A stretch of 64,000 bases of DNA from JACKFE01 sp050248735 (GTDB lineage: Bacteria; Nitrospirota; Nitrospiria; Nitrospirales; UBA8639): assembly GCA_050248735.1 (NCBI GenBank), contig JBFWRU010000004.1, forward strand, positions 186,001 to 250,000. The letters are read 5' to 3'. The position numbers and the translations under genes are program-made. This document shows positions 24,767 to 33,302 of the stretch, in pieces. Positions within the stretch are counted from its first letter, which is position 1. Each line of letters begins with the position of its first letter. The notes under the pieces are model-generated. The model worked only from the letters and a program-made list of their open reading frames with translations. It was not told the origin of the DNA and made no database searches.

Positions 24767-26092
24767 TTACCTCCCTAACTCCTGAATCTTCTGCCAGGCA
24801 TCATTGCCGGGAAGTGCCACCGAGGCGGGAACATCGGCAGTCCGAACCAATGAGAGGGCCACAGGAATCATATTGGAAAAGTCTTGAAATGTTCCGGTGA
24901 GGTGCTGACCGTCCTCGGACATAATGGCAGTCGAATGCCCCATGGTCCCTATCGCCGTTCGGTAGAAAATTTCTAATTGGTTGCCTTGCACCTGCCCTTC
25001 CCCCTCCGCCGTGATCATGGTACCCAGAATACTGGTCGTCACCTCTTTCATCACCACCTGCTCTCCTGTTTGTTGCAGCACATAGGACAAGGTGGGCTCA
25101 CTGGGGTTTTTCCAGATACCGGTGACCGTTAAGGCAGAACCTTTTTTGAGAATCGCCTTAACCTCCTGACGCTCTCCCGATAACAATTCCACACTCTTCG
25201 TCCATGGCCGAAAGCCTGGCTTTTTAACCATCAGGTCATATGCATCCGGGACCAAGTGATCCACCACTACCGATCCCTCTGTGGTATGCCCCACTAATTC
25301 GTCATCGACAAAGACTTGGGCATCATCTGGCATGGTTGAAATCACGAGGGAAGCCAATTTCGAATTGGAAGCTCCCACACCCTGACTTTTCTCGGACGAA
25401 GATGACTCCGGGGTTGGGGCAGAGGGAGGGTGACGCACCGTCCGGGTAAATCCCGGCCAATTTTCCACGGTGAACTGTGCGATTTGTGATGGCTTGGCAT
25501 TTCCGAATTGGCCGGTCACTTCCATCACCACCCCAATAACCTTGCCTTGATACAACAACGGGCCTCCGGAGTTGCCTTCCTCGACCGCCCCGGAAAACTT
25601 CAGTACAGGACCATCAAATCCTGAAAGAGTTCCCTTTGTCACAGCCCAGGCGTTACCTCCAACCCTTGGAAACCCGATTAACATCACTTCCTCACCACCA
25701 TGCAATTGACTCTGATTATCCCACTCCAAAATCTGTATATCCTCAGGAATCGCCCCGCCGACTTTCAAAAGAGCCAATCCACGCGGATCTCCACCTTCCT
25801 TCTTCACAACCCGCGCAGGAAGTGGTTCCTCTTGTCCGGTAAAAAACGTGACCAGAATCGATTCCGGCACTTCCATTTCCTGCTCAACCACATGGGAGGC
25901 GGTCACAATATACACATATTTCTGGCCTTGCCCCGCAATAAACCCTGTCCCGACTTTTCCACTCTTGTCAAATTGAGCTGAGACTTTCACCACCCCTTTT
26001 TTCAGTAATCCCAAATCAGATTGCGCCCAGACAAAAGGACAGACCAGAAATCCTCCCACCACGATCCAGATGACAAGAAACGCTCGTATCAT
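24767..26092 (-). CDS. Secreted trypsin-like protease domain with PEGA domain
   Basis: A 441-residue exported protein (signal FLVIWIVVGGFLVCPFVWA, about 5-23). Residues 33-200 are a chymotrypsin-fold domain: H67 in TASHVV and S175 in EEGNSGGPLL. The Asp region reads GDPRGLALLKV. In HtrA/DegP this stretch is DPRSDIAL, so the catalytic Asp position appears to be Gly105, with D102 three residues earlier. After a Pro/Ser linker comes a PEGA domain (about 247-315, STMPDDAQVFVDDELVGHT), which usually binds cell-wall or surface partners. The last 120 residues form a separate beta-rich unit (TVTGIWKNPSEPTLSYVLQQ). It may be a weak protease or an inactive scaffold. No PDZ domain is present. Confidence 0.8.
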   Translation of the reverse strand: MIRAFLVIWIVVGGFLVCPFVWAQSDLGLLKKGVVKVSAQFDKSGKVGTGFIAGQGQKYVYIVTASHVVEQEMEVPESILVTFFTGQEEPLPARVVKKEGGDPRGLALLKVGGAIPEDIQILEWDNQSQLHGGEEVMLIGFPRVGGNAWAVTKGTLSGFDGPVLKFSGAVEEGNSGGPLLYQGKVIGVVMEVTGQFGNAKPSQIAQFTVENWPGFTRTVRHPPSAPTPESSSSEKSQGVGASNSKLASLVISTMPDDAQVFVDDELVGHTTEGSVVVDHLVPDAYDLMVKKPGFRPWTKSVELLSGERQEVKAILKKGSALTVTGIWKNPSEPTLSYVLQQTGEQVVMKEVTTSILGTMITAEGEGQVQGNQLEIFYRTAIGTMGHSTAIMSEDGQHLTGTFQDFSNMIPVALSLVRTADVPASVALPGNDAWQKIQELGR

Positions 26093-26413
26093 TTTGAACC
26101 CTCTATATGGTAAATGGCCTGACCGGTTTATCTTGTCATAACTCTCTCAAGAAACCAAGAATGTCACCCACGGCTCGTAACAGCAACCCTCTTTCTCCGA
26201 TTACCCTGACTCGATTCGTTCTCACAGCTTCCTAGGATAAATCCTCAAAAACCAAGCTACTCTGGACCGCACTGTACTCTTTGACTGAGCAAAGACTATT
26301 CTTGGCGAATTTCATTTCAGAAATTCCACAGACCTTCCCTTTTAACCCGTACGTCGTATCAGGTCCAGAACCCGTTCAAAAATCAATGACAGGAAACATA
26401 GATGGAATTCGCT
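26093..26413. other. Intergenic region
   Basis: About 320 bases between the protease gene start and the end of the nucleotidyltransferase gene, both on the minus strand. It must hold the protease promoter. I see no gene, strong hairpin or repeat. Confidence 0.4.
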
Positions 26414-27505
26414 CTAATTTGGACATATTTTGCTGTAGGCCCGGCGCTTCAGAGTCCAACAGATTTCGGTCCAGCCAAAAATTTCTCTCAATATTTTTTC
26501 ATGGAGGTGAGGTCGGTTGTGAGGAATGGGAAAAAGCTGCTGATATATTTTTGAAAGTCGGGCATCGCCCATTTCCTGCAAAATTTCTACAGGATTAGTG
26601 GACCGTCCTTTCGACCGGCAGGTTTCGAGATAGAAGGAAAAACTCATACGAACAGCGAATTTAGCGGTGAAGCTGGCCTCCATGAAGGCCTTATCCTGAA
26701 ACAGACTTTTCGCGTCATCCCATGTGCGACAAATATAACTCCACGCGGCATATTTCCGGGTGAATCCCCTTTGCAACATGCTCTCAAAACCCGGGAGCTT
26801 CATCAAGATCCCCATCTCTTCAATGAATTCCCTGGACATTTCAAGAGATCGACCGGAAGCATGGGATGAATCCGATCCGATCCGATAGGCTTTCCGTAAT
26901 AGGCTGCTCAGGGAATGATACCCCGCAGCGCTGAGATCCGCCATGACCCACTTCGGTTTCTGATAACGGAAAGGATGAAGGGTCAGAAAAACAAAGGCCA
27001 AGTTATCAACCTGAGCACGATACAATTCCCAATGACCCCCATTATGTTTTGGCCTTTTGGAAGATAACTCGGCAAGAATGCTGGACAACGCCACCATTCG
27101 TTGCTCGATCATGACTCGATCGGGCAGAAGGTTCACCGCGAGAGTTCGAAAATTCGATTCAAACGAATCCCGGTCAAGAAGGAACACACCGAGTCCCAAC
27201 CTGGATGCTTCACGCAAGCCCTTTAGGTCCCGTTTGCCGCCTTTCACAATTGATAAGGCCCGACGTTGCGTGAGCCACTCGATATCGATGACCACCCCCT
27301 GCCTCTTCTCGGATGTGACAGACCGTCTGATTCCTTGATCCGCGGTAATAACCGTCAAATCAAGATCTGAATTCCGGGAACACCGATTTCGGGCCACCGA
27401 CCCTGTGGCTATTACAGCAAGGACTTTGGGATCTTGTTCAAGTGAACAGGAAATGTTTCTGGCAAGATTTAAGCGGGTACGGGTGGCCTGTCGAAGAACG
27501 GGCAT
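26414..27505 (-). CDS. Nucleotidyltransferase-fold protein (Pol beta superfamily)
   Basis: A 363-residue protein. The N-terminal third has the minimal nucleotidyltransferase motif GSVARNRCSRNSDLDLTVI: GS at 35-36 and metal Asps D47 and D49, with a third acid at D74 (VVIDIEW). Such domains transfer nucleotides to small molecules, proteins or RNA. The C-terminal 200 residues are predicted helical and Arg/Lys-rich, resembling the helical part of some aminoglycoside-type or HEPN-fused enzymes, but I cannot name it. It is the last gene of a six-gene minus-strand run (radical SAM to here), separated from the preceding gene by 157 bases, so membership is likely but not certain. Confidence 0.7.
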   Translation of the reverse strand: MPVLRQATRTRLNLARNISCSLEQDPKVLAVIATGSVARNRCSRNSDLDLTVITADQGIRRSVTSEKRQGVVIDIEWLTQRRALSIVKGGKRDLKGLREASRLGLGVFLLDRDSFESNFRTLAVNLLPDRVMIEQRMVALSSILAELSSKRPKHNGGHWELYRAQVDNLAFVFLTLHPFRYQKPKWVMADLSAAGYHSLSSLLRKAYRIGSDSSHASGRSLEMSREFIEEMGILMKLPGFESMLQRGFTRKYAAWSYICRTWDDAKSLFQDKAFMEASFTAKFAVRMSFSFYLETCRSKGRSTNPVEILQEMGDARLSKIYQQLFPIPHNRPHLHEKILREIFGWTEICWTLKRRAYSKICPN

Positions 27506-27662
27506 TCACAAAAGTTTAGATCGTCATGGGTTCTGGAACGGAGGACCGTCCTAGAACGATCTGAAGTGAGAATCAGGAAACCCCGGAGCCTTTCCAGAAG
27601 GTATTCCAACCCGGTTATCAGAAAATCCGTCCGGAGCTCCAGGATTCAACAAAACTTCTTTG

Positions 27663-28028
27663 CTATTTACTAAAGTTCTTTTTATTCAACTGCTGCATTT
27701 TATTCATCTGTTGCATTTGATTAAATTTATTCAATTGATTCATCTGGATTTTTAGTTGGCCCAGATCCTTCGTCAGCTTGTTGGCCGTCGTAACTCCCAA
27801 GCGGCTCAATGTATTTTGGTCCAGAGGTTTCGCTCGCGGGACCAATTGCCCTTTATATTCAAATCCTTCAGTCAATTTGGCTTGATTCAGCCTCAATTCT
27901 TTCGGAAGATTAATTCGTTCGGCCATAAGGGATTTAAACGAACCCTCTGCTCTCATCAGGTCCTGCATTTTCAAACCCAGATTCAACGTTTGATTGAGCA
28001 CCACATACGCTTCAAAAATTTCGCCCAT
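27663..28028 (-). CDS. Small protein with Gln/Asn/Met/Lys-rich repetitive tail
   Basis: A 121-residue protein. The first 90 residues are helical with mixed charge and no recognisable family. The last 30 are built from repeating short units (MNQLNKFNQ, MQQMNKM, QQLNKKN) and end in NFSK. It has a plausible GGAGG ribosome-binding site (AGGAGGCGG) before the ATG at 28028, and lies 39 bases after the PEP-synthase-like gene, so it is in the same transcript. It could be a substrate or carrier for the cluster's enzymes, or an ordinary helical protein with a low-complexity end. No cysteines and no leader-type motif are seen. Confidence 0.65.
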   Translation of the reverse strand: MGEIFEAYVVLNQTLNLGLKMQDLMRAEGSFKSLMAERINLPKELRLNQAKLTEGFEYKGQLVPRAKPLDQNTLSRLGVTTANKLTKDLGQLKIQMNQLNKFNQMQQMNKMQQLNKKNFSK

Positions 28029-28067
28029 GTTCCGCCTCCTTTGATCGCATGCTGAGGATTTCCATCC

Positions 28068-29711
28068 CTACTCCGGATGTTCTTGAAGGGTGAGCGTTAG
28101 CCCAACACGTCTCTTTCCCTCCTCGCAGATTTTTCGAAAAAGCCGCTCCAGGGATTCCTGGGAATACCCCCCTCCCTGAACCGACTGATTTAGAACCGAA
28201 AATTCTTCACGTGACAGCCGAGGAAGATTCAAAGAAAGTGACCCAGAGCCACTTTTCTTACCGAAAGTCTCAGTCAGTTGCCGAACCATAAATTCAAGAA
28301 GATCATTTTCCGTATTCGAATGATAGAGCGCTTCGATAACCAGATACACACCACCGGTAAAAAGAGGAGACACGCCTTCCTGAATATCTCCTCCCCTGCC
28401 TTTGACAAAAGGCAGATAGGAAATGCTTGCGGAGGAAGACTCAGAGGAGAAAACTGTAGCACGTTTCTCATAAACAGGGAAGCCATCGGATCGTAGGGAT
28501 ACCATCCCCCTCTTCCCATCCACGACCACTCGTCGCCCATGAAATCGACTTCTGGCTTGCTCAATCCCCGAGACATATGGAATACCCAACTCACGACACG
28601 CAATGCTCAAATGATTCAATTGACTGCCCACCTGTTCGGTGACGATGCCGGCCACATCAAAAATCATGTCATAATTCCGTTCCGTCAGGGACTCCAATAA
28701 CAGAACCCTTTTCGAGGAATTATCCGGAATAAATCCGGGTAAGGCGGGGTCCATCGCCACCCCCTGGGTCATACCGGGAGCGCAAGTGATACCCCAGGCA
28801 CTCTGGGTTACTGGCCGGTTCACTGGCGGGCTCATCCCTTCACCTGGTAATTCACGGGTAACCGGACGACATTGAAAAATATAGGGGGAGAGGGACTGTC
28901 CCTGAAATCCAAACTCAATATCCACACGACTATCCCAATTCTGTGCGGCTAATTCCCCGATTCGAGCCAACTCGTCCAGTCGTTCCGTTTCCAGAAGATC
29001 GCCCGCCTGTTCTTCTCTTCCCGTCATTTCCCATATACCGAGCGTGTTCTTACGGTAACAGACCGGCCTGGCCTGACCGGACATAAAGAACTCCCCGTTG
29101 CCGCGAAGGCCCTCGATAAGAATGGTTTCGGGATTCCAATAAAACATAACCCCCGCATACGTGGTCTCTACAATTTGTTGAATGACCAGCCCCATGGAAA
29201 ATTTTGGCTGCAACCCTTGCAAGCGCAACCAATATCGAAGAGCCTTGGGTTGAAAGAGGGAGCATAGACAATTCATGATAGACTGCTGGAGAGCCTCAAA
29301 GCTGGTCAGACCGGCTTCCGACAGAAAAATTCCAGGATACGCCTTCTCCTGGGAGTCTTCCAGGAGGCACGATGACCGGCAGATCAAGGGCGTATTTCCC
29401 CTTCCCAGAACTTCAAAGCATTCCCTGAGATCCCGCGCAAATGCGGGAGGCCACGAGGTTTCGCGCAACTGTTGGGCAATGCCTTTTCCAAGTTCGAGAA
29501 CATAGGCTTCTTTTAGAAGAGGCCCCTGTTCTTCTAGCCATTGAATACGCTTCTGCAACCCTGCGTGAGTTATCAGACTTTCACCGTAGGATGTTTCAAA
29601 AATATAACCGGGAGGAATACGACATCCGAGGGAACGCATCCGACATAGAGAGACGGCTTTGGCACCGACAAACTGAGGATTCGGAACCTGACTATCCGTA
29701 AGGGAAATCAC
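28068..29711 (-). CDS. PEP-synthase/PPDK-like protein (ATP-grasp plus phosphohistidine domain)
   Basis: A 547-residue protein. Residues 1-290 are the ATP/pyruvate-binding domain of the PEP synthase family: GAKAVSLCRM, CRSSCLLEDSQEKAYPGIF (111-129), DIEFGF (264-269) and FQCRPVT (279-285). Residues about 300-410 are the swivelling phosphohistidine domain, with H367 in SQLNHLSIACRELGIPYVSG. The C-terminal PEP/pyruvate TIM barrel of true PpsA or PPDK is missing. Instead there are about 135 residues (VYLVIEALYHSNTENDLLEF and on) that I cannot assign. The same partial layout occurs in phosphotransferases that move phosphate from ATP via His to a small molecule, such as rifampin phosphotransferase. 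Its position between two radical SAM genes suggests it activates or phosphorylates a pathway intermediate (inference). Confidence 0.75.
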   Translation of the reverse strand: MISLTDSQVPNPQFVGAKAVSLCRMRSLGCRIPPGYIFETSYGESLITHAGLQKRIQWLEEQGPLLKEAYVLELGKGIAQQLRETSWPPAFARDLRECFEVLGRGNTPLICRSSCLLEDSQEKAYPGIFLSEAGLTSFEALQQSIMNCLCSLFQPKALRYWLRLQGLQPKFSMGLVIQQIVETTYAGVMFYWNPETILIEGLRGNGEFFMSGQARPVCYRKNTLGIWEMTGREEQAGDLLETERLDELARIGELAAQNWDSRVDIEFGFQGQSLSPYIFQCRPVTRELPGEGMSPPVNRPVTQSAWGITCAPGMTQGVAMDPALPGFIPDNSSKRVLLLESLTERNYDMIFDVAGIVTEQVGSQLNHLSIACRELGIPYVSGIEQARSRFHGRRVVVDGKRGMVSLRSDGFPVYEKRATVFSSESSSASISYLPFVKGRGGDIQEGVSPLFTGGVYLVIEALYHSNTENDLLEFMVRQLTETFGKKSGSGSLSLNLPRLSREEFSVLNQSVQGGGYSQESLERLFRKICEEGKRRVGLTLTLQEHPE

Positions 29712-29741
29712 CGGCAGGTACCCTTCTCACTCCAAGGCTAA

Positions 29742-30977
29742 TTAAATCGGCGCCCCGATCCAGGTGCAAAGATAATCCATGTGCACAAGACGCTGCTCGG
29801 CATGAATCGTCGGCCGTTGAGGGAAAACCTGCTCCGGTTGGATTTTCTTGGGACAATAGGGATCCTGCGCCAGCATCGTTTTTTGGCCGGACTGATGAAA
29901 CGCATACAAATAGGACCGGGCGGAACATCCCCCCCCGCATTGGGAGAGGACCTCACAGCCTTGACAGCCCTCGACCATTTCAGGGTTGGCGTTCCGTTGG
30001 CGGAAAACCTTGAATTGAGGGCTATGGATGATATCAATCAGGTCATGCTTCAGAAGATCAAACGGAGCTTTGTAATCATGGAGATAGACACAGGGACTCA
30101 CATAAATTTCTCCGGTCGGGGTAATGGAATGAATACGAAAAGACGTCCGGCCGCATGGACAGCGTCTGGCCTGCTGAAAGTCTGTCACGGCGGCTAATGG
30201 CGGCTCACCCATATCCACGGGGAGGCATTGCTTCAACAAATAGGCAAATCCCTCATAGTACATTTCCGGAGAAAGAGCGACTCCCATATGGGCCGGCTCC
30301 ACCGGTTTTACGGGATTAATCCGGATATTCGCGTCATACCGTTTGGCTAAATCCACCAACTGCTCCAAATGACCGAGAGAAAAATTCCAATTCATCCCGG
30401 CCATAATACAGGTATGAGGTTTTTGATGCCGCTGGCAGATTTCCAGGCTTTCGATGGCCTGATGATAGACGTTCGCTCCCCGATTGGCATTATGTTCGTC
30501 AGGAAAGGGGGAATCGAAAGACACATCCACATCGTTGAGTAAATCAAATGACTCCCGATAATGTTTATACAACCAGAGAAGTGAAATTCCACTGGTGGTC
30601 AGTCCGACCGGAATCCCGGATTGAACGAGCGCTTCGATAATATACGGCAACAAGGTGTCACGGGGATTTGACCCATTGGTAAACAACGGCTCATTGCCAC
30701 CCAGATTCACGGTCTCCACGCCATTGATTTGGAGTTGATGCACTACTCGTTCGATCATGGCCCGGGTCATATTCTGTCCCTTTACCCTTGCATTCATGCT
30801 GTAACAATGGGTGCAGCGGTAGGGACAATCATTGCCCAAGGTCCATCCGATATTCCGGATAGTCACCGGAATTTCAGGTAAGGCCGCAAACTCATAAGTC
30901 GGGCCGGTCTGTAACTGATAATGCTCGAACCGGTCATACAGACTGGCAATCGGATGAAGCACCTGGTGGTCCGCCAT
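29742..30977 (-). CDS. Radical SAM protein with SPASM-like C-terminal cluster domain
   Basis: A 411-residue enzyme. The SAM-cluster cysteines are C51, C55 and C58 (CPYRCTHCY). Downstream is NLGGNEPLF, the glycine-rich SAM-binding motif. The C-terminal part has clustered cysteines (RRCPCG, SPCVYL, EGCQGCEVLSQCGGGCSARS, then DPYCPKK), typical of SPASM domains carrying auxiliary iron-sulfur clusters. SPASM proteins often modify peptides (PqqE, anaerobic sulfatase-maturing enzymes, sactipeptide synthases) but also other substrates. It starts 56 bases after the helical hypothetical gene and ends 30 bases before the PEP-synthase-like gene. The substrate is unknown. Confidence 0.85.
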   Translation of the reverse strand: MADHQVLHPIASLYDRFEHYQLQTGPTYEFAALPEIPVTIRNIGWTLGNDCPYRCTHCYSMNARVKGQNMTRAMIERVVHQLQINGVETVNLGGNEPLFTNGSNPRDTLLPYIIEALVQSGIPVGLTTSGISLLWLYKHYRESFDLLNDVDVSFDSPFPDEHNANRGANVYHQAIESLEICQRHQKPHTCIMAGMNWNFSLGHLEQLVDLAKRYDANIRINPVKPVEPAHMGVALSPEMYYEGFAYLLKQCLPVDMGEPPLAAVTDFQQARRCPCGRTSFRIHSITPTGEIYVSPCVYLHDYKAPFDLLKHDLIDIIHSPQFKVFRQRNANPEMVEGCQGCEVLSQCGGGCSARSYLYAFHQSGQKTMLAQDPYCPKKIQPEQVFPQRPTIHAEQRLVHMDYLCTWIGAPI

Positions 30978-31033
30978 TAGAGCCTCCTCGACTGGTTAAG
31001 TAAAACTGGACTCATCGGCAATCGCCCGACTCC

Positions 31034-32080
31034 TCATCCTCTTGTGTGCAACAGAATGAGCAGATCCCGGAGACCGACCTCGTCTCGGTGAAAGCCTCCG
31101 TGCAGACACAGCCTATGCATGTTTCGAAGAAAACGCATTTTGATCCACCGATTCATCTCCTCATGGTGGAGAAGGCTGGACCATAATCGGACAAGGTTAT
31201 AAATTCGTACTCGTTCCAGCATCATGGTTTCCATCGCATTCAACAAGTCGTTCATTCGACGATTCATGTCTGAACTCGATTGCCAGACGGCTTTCCCAAG
31301 GTCATCAAGTTGTTGCCGTACTCGTTCAGGATCTCCTTGAAAACGGATCTCCAACATTTCTATTTTGGAGTCGACGAAGGCATCCGTATCAAATTCCGCA
31401 AAATCCAGATCTTCCGCTTCCAAAAATCCCCATTCTTTTCGATAGGCCGAACGGGCTTCGGCATAGGCCGTAGCCGAAGATGTGAGCCGAACCAGCAAGA
31501 GTTCCAATTGACGGCGGTATAATTGGGTAAACAGGGAACCCGGCGTGGATTGACACAGACCCTTGCACCATTCAGCATCCATTCCTGGAACCGACTCAAG
31601 AGCCTGTTTCACCTGGTCAATTTTGAACGAAAACTTCAAGGACCCGAGAGACTGGTAATTGGTCACGGTATCGACATAGTGCAAAAAGACCGCTGTCGTT
31701 GGCAGATGCTTCCGTTCAAGAATCTGTTCGATCGCCTCGCCGGCCTTCAGAACTTCCTCCAAGCCGGTGACGAAATGCCTCATAACAGCGATTTGCATAA
31801 CCGGATCACCATTGACCCCGGCCGCAAGTTGCCGATTTAGGGTTTGAATCACCGAACGGCTGACCCACATAGCCCGATCAGGAATCCGGATCATGCAAGG
31901 CACCAATCTATCGGTCAGAGCAAATATTTGCCCCTGTTTTCTCATTCTGACCTGCAGGATTTCCATGGCCAGGCGGGATTGAAAATTATCCAGGGTAAAA
32001 GCCATTCGTTCATCTTCATCCAATCTGATCGGGGCCAGGTATTCTTCAAGATCTTGTGGGGTCCTGATAAATGATTGCAT
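31034..32080 (-). CDS. Hypothetical helical protein of the radical SAM cluster
   Basis: A protein of about 348 residues that I do not recognise. It is predicted almost fully alpha-helical, with segments such as LLVRLTSSATAYAEARSAY and LNAMETMMLERVRIYNLVRL, rich in Arg, Glu and Leu and without signal or membrane helix. I start it at ATG 32080; the frame is open to 32149, but that would overlap the upstream radical SAM gene by 52 bases. It lies between the two radical SAM genes, so it is probably a partner or scaffold for them. No catalytic motif is visible. Confidence 0.6.
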   Translation of the reverse strand: MQSFIRTPQDLEEYLAPIRLDEDERMAFTLDNFQSRLAMEILQVRMRKQGQIFALTDRLVPCMIRIPDRAMWVSRSVIQTLNRQLAAGVNGDPVMQIAVMRHFVTGLEEVLKAGEAIEQILERKHLPTTAVFLHYVDTVTNYQSLGSLKFSFKIDQVKQALESVPGMDAEWCKGLCQSTPGSLFTQLYRRQLELLLVRLTSSATAYAEARSAYRKEWGFLEAEDLDFAEFDTDAFVDSKIEMLEIRFQGDPERVRQQLDDLGKAVWQSSSDMNRRMNDLLNAMETMMLERVRIYNLVRLWSSLLHHEEMNRWIKMRFLRNMHRLCLHGGFHRDEVGLRDLLILLHTRG

Positions 32081-32097
32081 GCTGATGATATCCGGGC

Positions 32098-33057
32098 TTA
32101 CAAAGCAACAGCCTTGTTTTTCGGAGTGAGCGAGAATAGCGGAACACAAGAGGACGGCGGCAGAGACGGCAAACGTTCCCGGTAATGCCGAACCAACTCC
32201 TTGACCGATAAACGGCCATTGAGCTCCCGATACTCGGCATTGTTCGTGAGGGTACAGGGGAGCAGCGCCCCGGTCGAGTCGACATATAAGACGGACCGTC
32301 CCGCCTCGCAGGTTTCATGGGCCTCTCCCCCGAATTGCGTGGTACGAATGATCAATCGTCCCTCATACTCCTGCCTTTTGTTCACAATTAGTTCAAACAA
32401 CCGGTTAATTTGAATGGCGTCTTCTTTATACATGAGACAACTGTCCATAAATCTGGCGGGCCGGGTGGTCTCTTGAAACACATTCGTGATACTGAGACAC
32501 CGGATCCCTTGAGCCACCACCCAATCGATGATTTCTTCGATATGATCATAGTTCATCGTGCTGAAGGTCGTAATGATGTTAAGCCGGTCCTTTGGCAGGA
32601 GACGGATCGTCTCCAGCAATTTGGCCCAGCTCCCTTTTCGCTTAAAAATCCGGTCGGACATCTCCTCATTAATGGATTGCACGCTCAACGACACCTCAAT
32701 CTGTGGTGTTCCCTGAATCAAATCAAAAATCCGAGGGTTATGGATCGTCCCATTGGTCAACAATTTGACCAGGACACCCCGGCCAACCAAGAATTCGAGC
32801 AACGACTCAATGCCCGGATAGAGAAGAGGCTCCCCCCCTGAAATCAGGAATTTTTCCACCCCTTCTTCTATTAGGACCGCAGCCAGGTCCATGGCCTGAC
32901 GAAGGGGAATGGTACGGTGCTTTTTTTCAACAAGACAAAAATCACATTCCACATTACAGGCACTCGTAATTTCCCACAAAACCCGGACTCCTTGACTATT
33001 GATAGCCCGGTAACAACATTTCTGATCTTCATTCCGATAAATCGATTCAGTCGCCAT
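32098..33057 (-). CDS. Radical SAM domain protein
   Basis: A 319-residue enzyme. The cluster motif is CNVECDFC (C34, C38, C41), with SGGEPLLYPG (72-81) for SAM binding. Cysteines near the C-terminus (AHETCEAGRS, LLPCTL, PPSSCVP) suggest a short twitch/SPASM-like segment. AAGGATAACGT directly upstream of ATG 33057 is a strong ribosome-binding site. It is the first gene of the minus-strand cluster; a -35-like TTGCAA (33127-33132) and TATACC (33102-33107) upstream are spaced 19 bases apart, so they are only a possible promoter. With the second radical SAM enzyme it implies at least two radical steps in the pathway. Confidence 0.82.
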   Translation of the reverse strand: MATESIYRNEDQKCCYRAINSQGVRVLWEITSACNVECDFCLVEKKHRTIPLRQAMDLAAVLIEEGVEKFLISGGEPLLYPGIESLLEFLVGRGVLVKLLTNGTIHNPRIFDLIQGTPQIEVSLSVQSINEEMSDRIFKRKGSWAKLLETIRLLPKDRLNIITTFSTMNYDHIEEIIDWVVAQGIRCLSITNVFQETTRPARFMDSCLMYKEDAIQINRLFELIVNKRQEYEGRLIIRTTQFGGEAHETCEAGRSVLYVDSTGALLPCTLTNNAEYRELNGRLSVKELVRHYRERLPSLPPSSCVPLFSLTPKNKAVAL

Positions 33058-33302
33058 ACGTTATCCTTAAGAACAACAAGGGCAGCTCAGTAAGACCATT
33101 CGGTATACCAGACGGTCGGCATTCGGTTGCAATATATATAGGAAAGACTATGTCGGATGGAAAGGGTCACGAGACTGCCCGGCCTCCATATAGGAAAGGT
33201 CAACAAGGAAAGTGCCGTATGGTAGGATACCCATCATTTTTTTGCAATTGATATCTGGTTTTCTCCATCACCATGTAAATTCGGGAATCGGAACATCCGC
33301 AC

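Noticed and set aside
33102..33132. TTGCAA and TATACC as a firm promoter for the radical SAM cluster
   Set aside because: The spacer is 19 bases and both boxes are imperfect, so I mention it only as a possibility.
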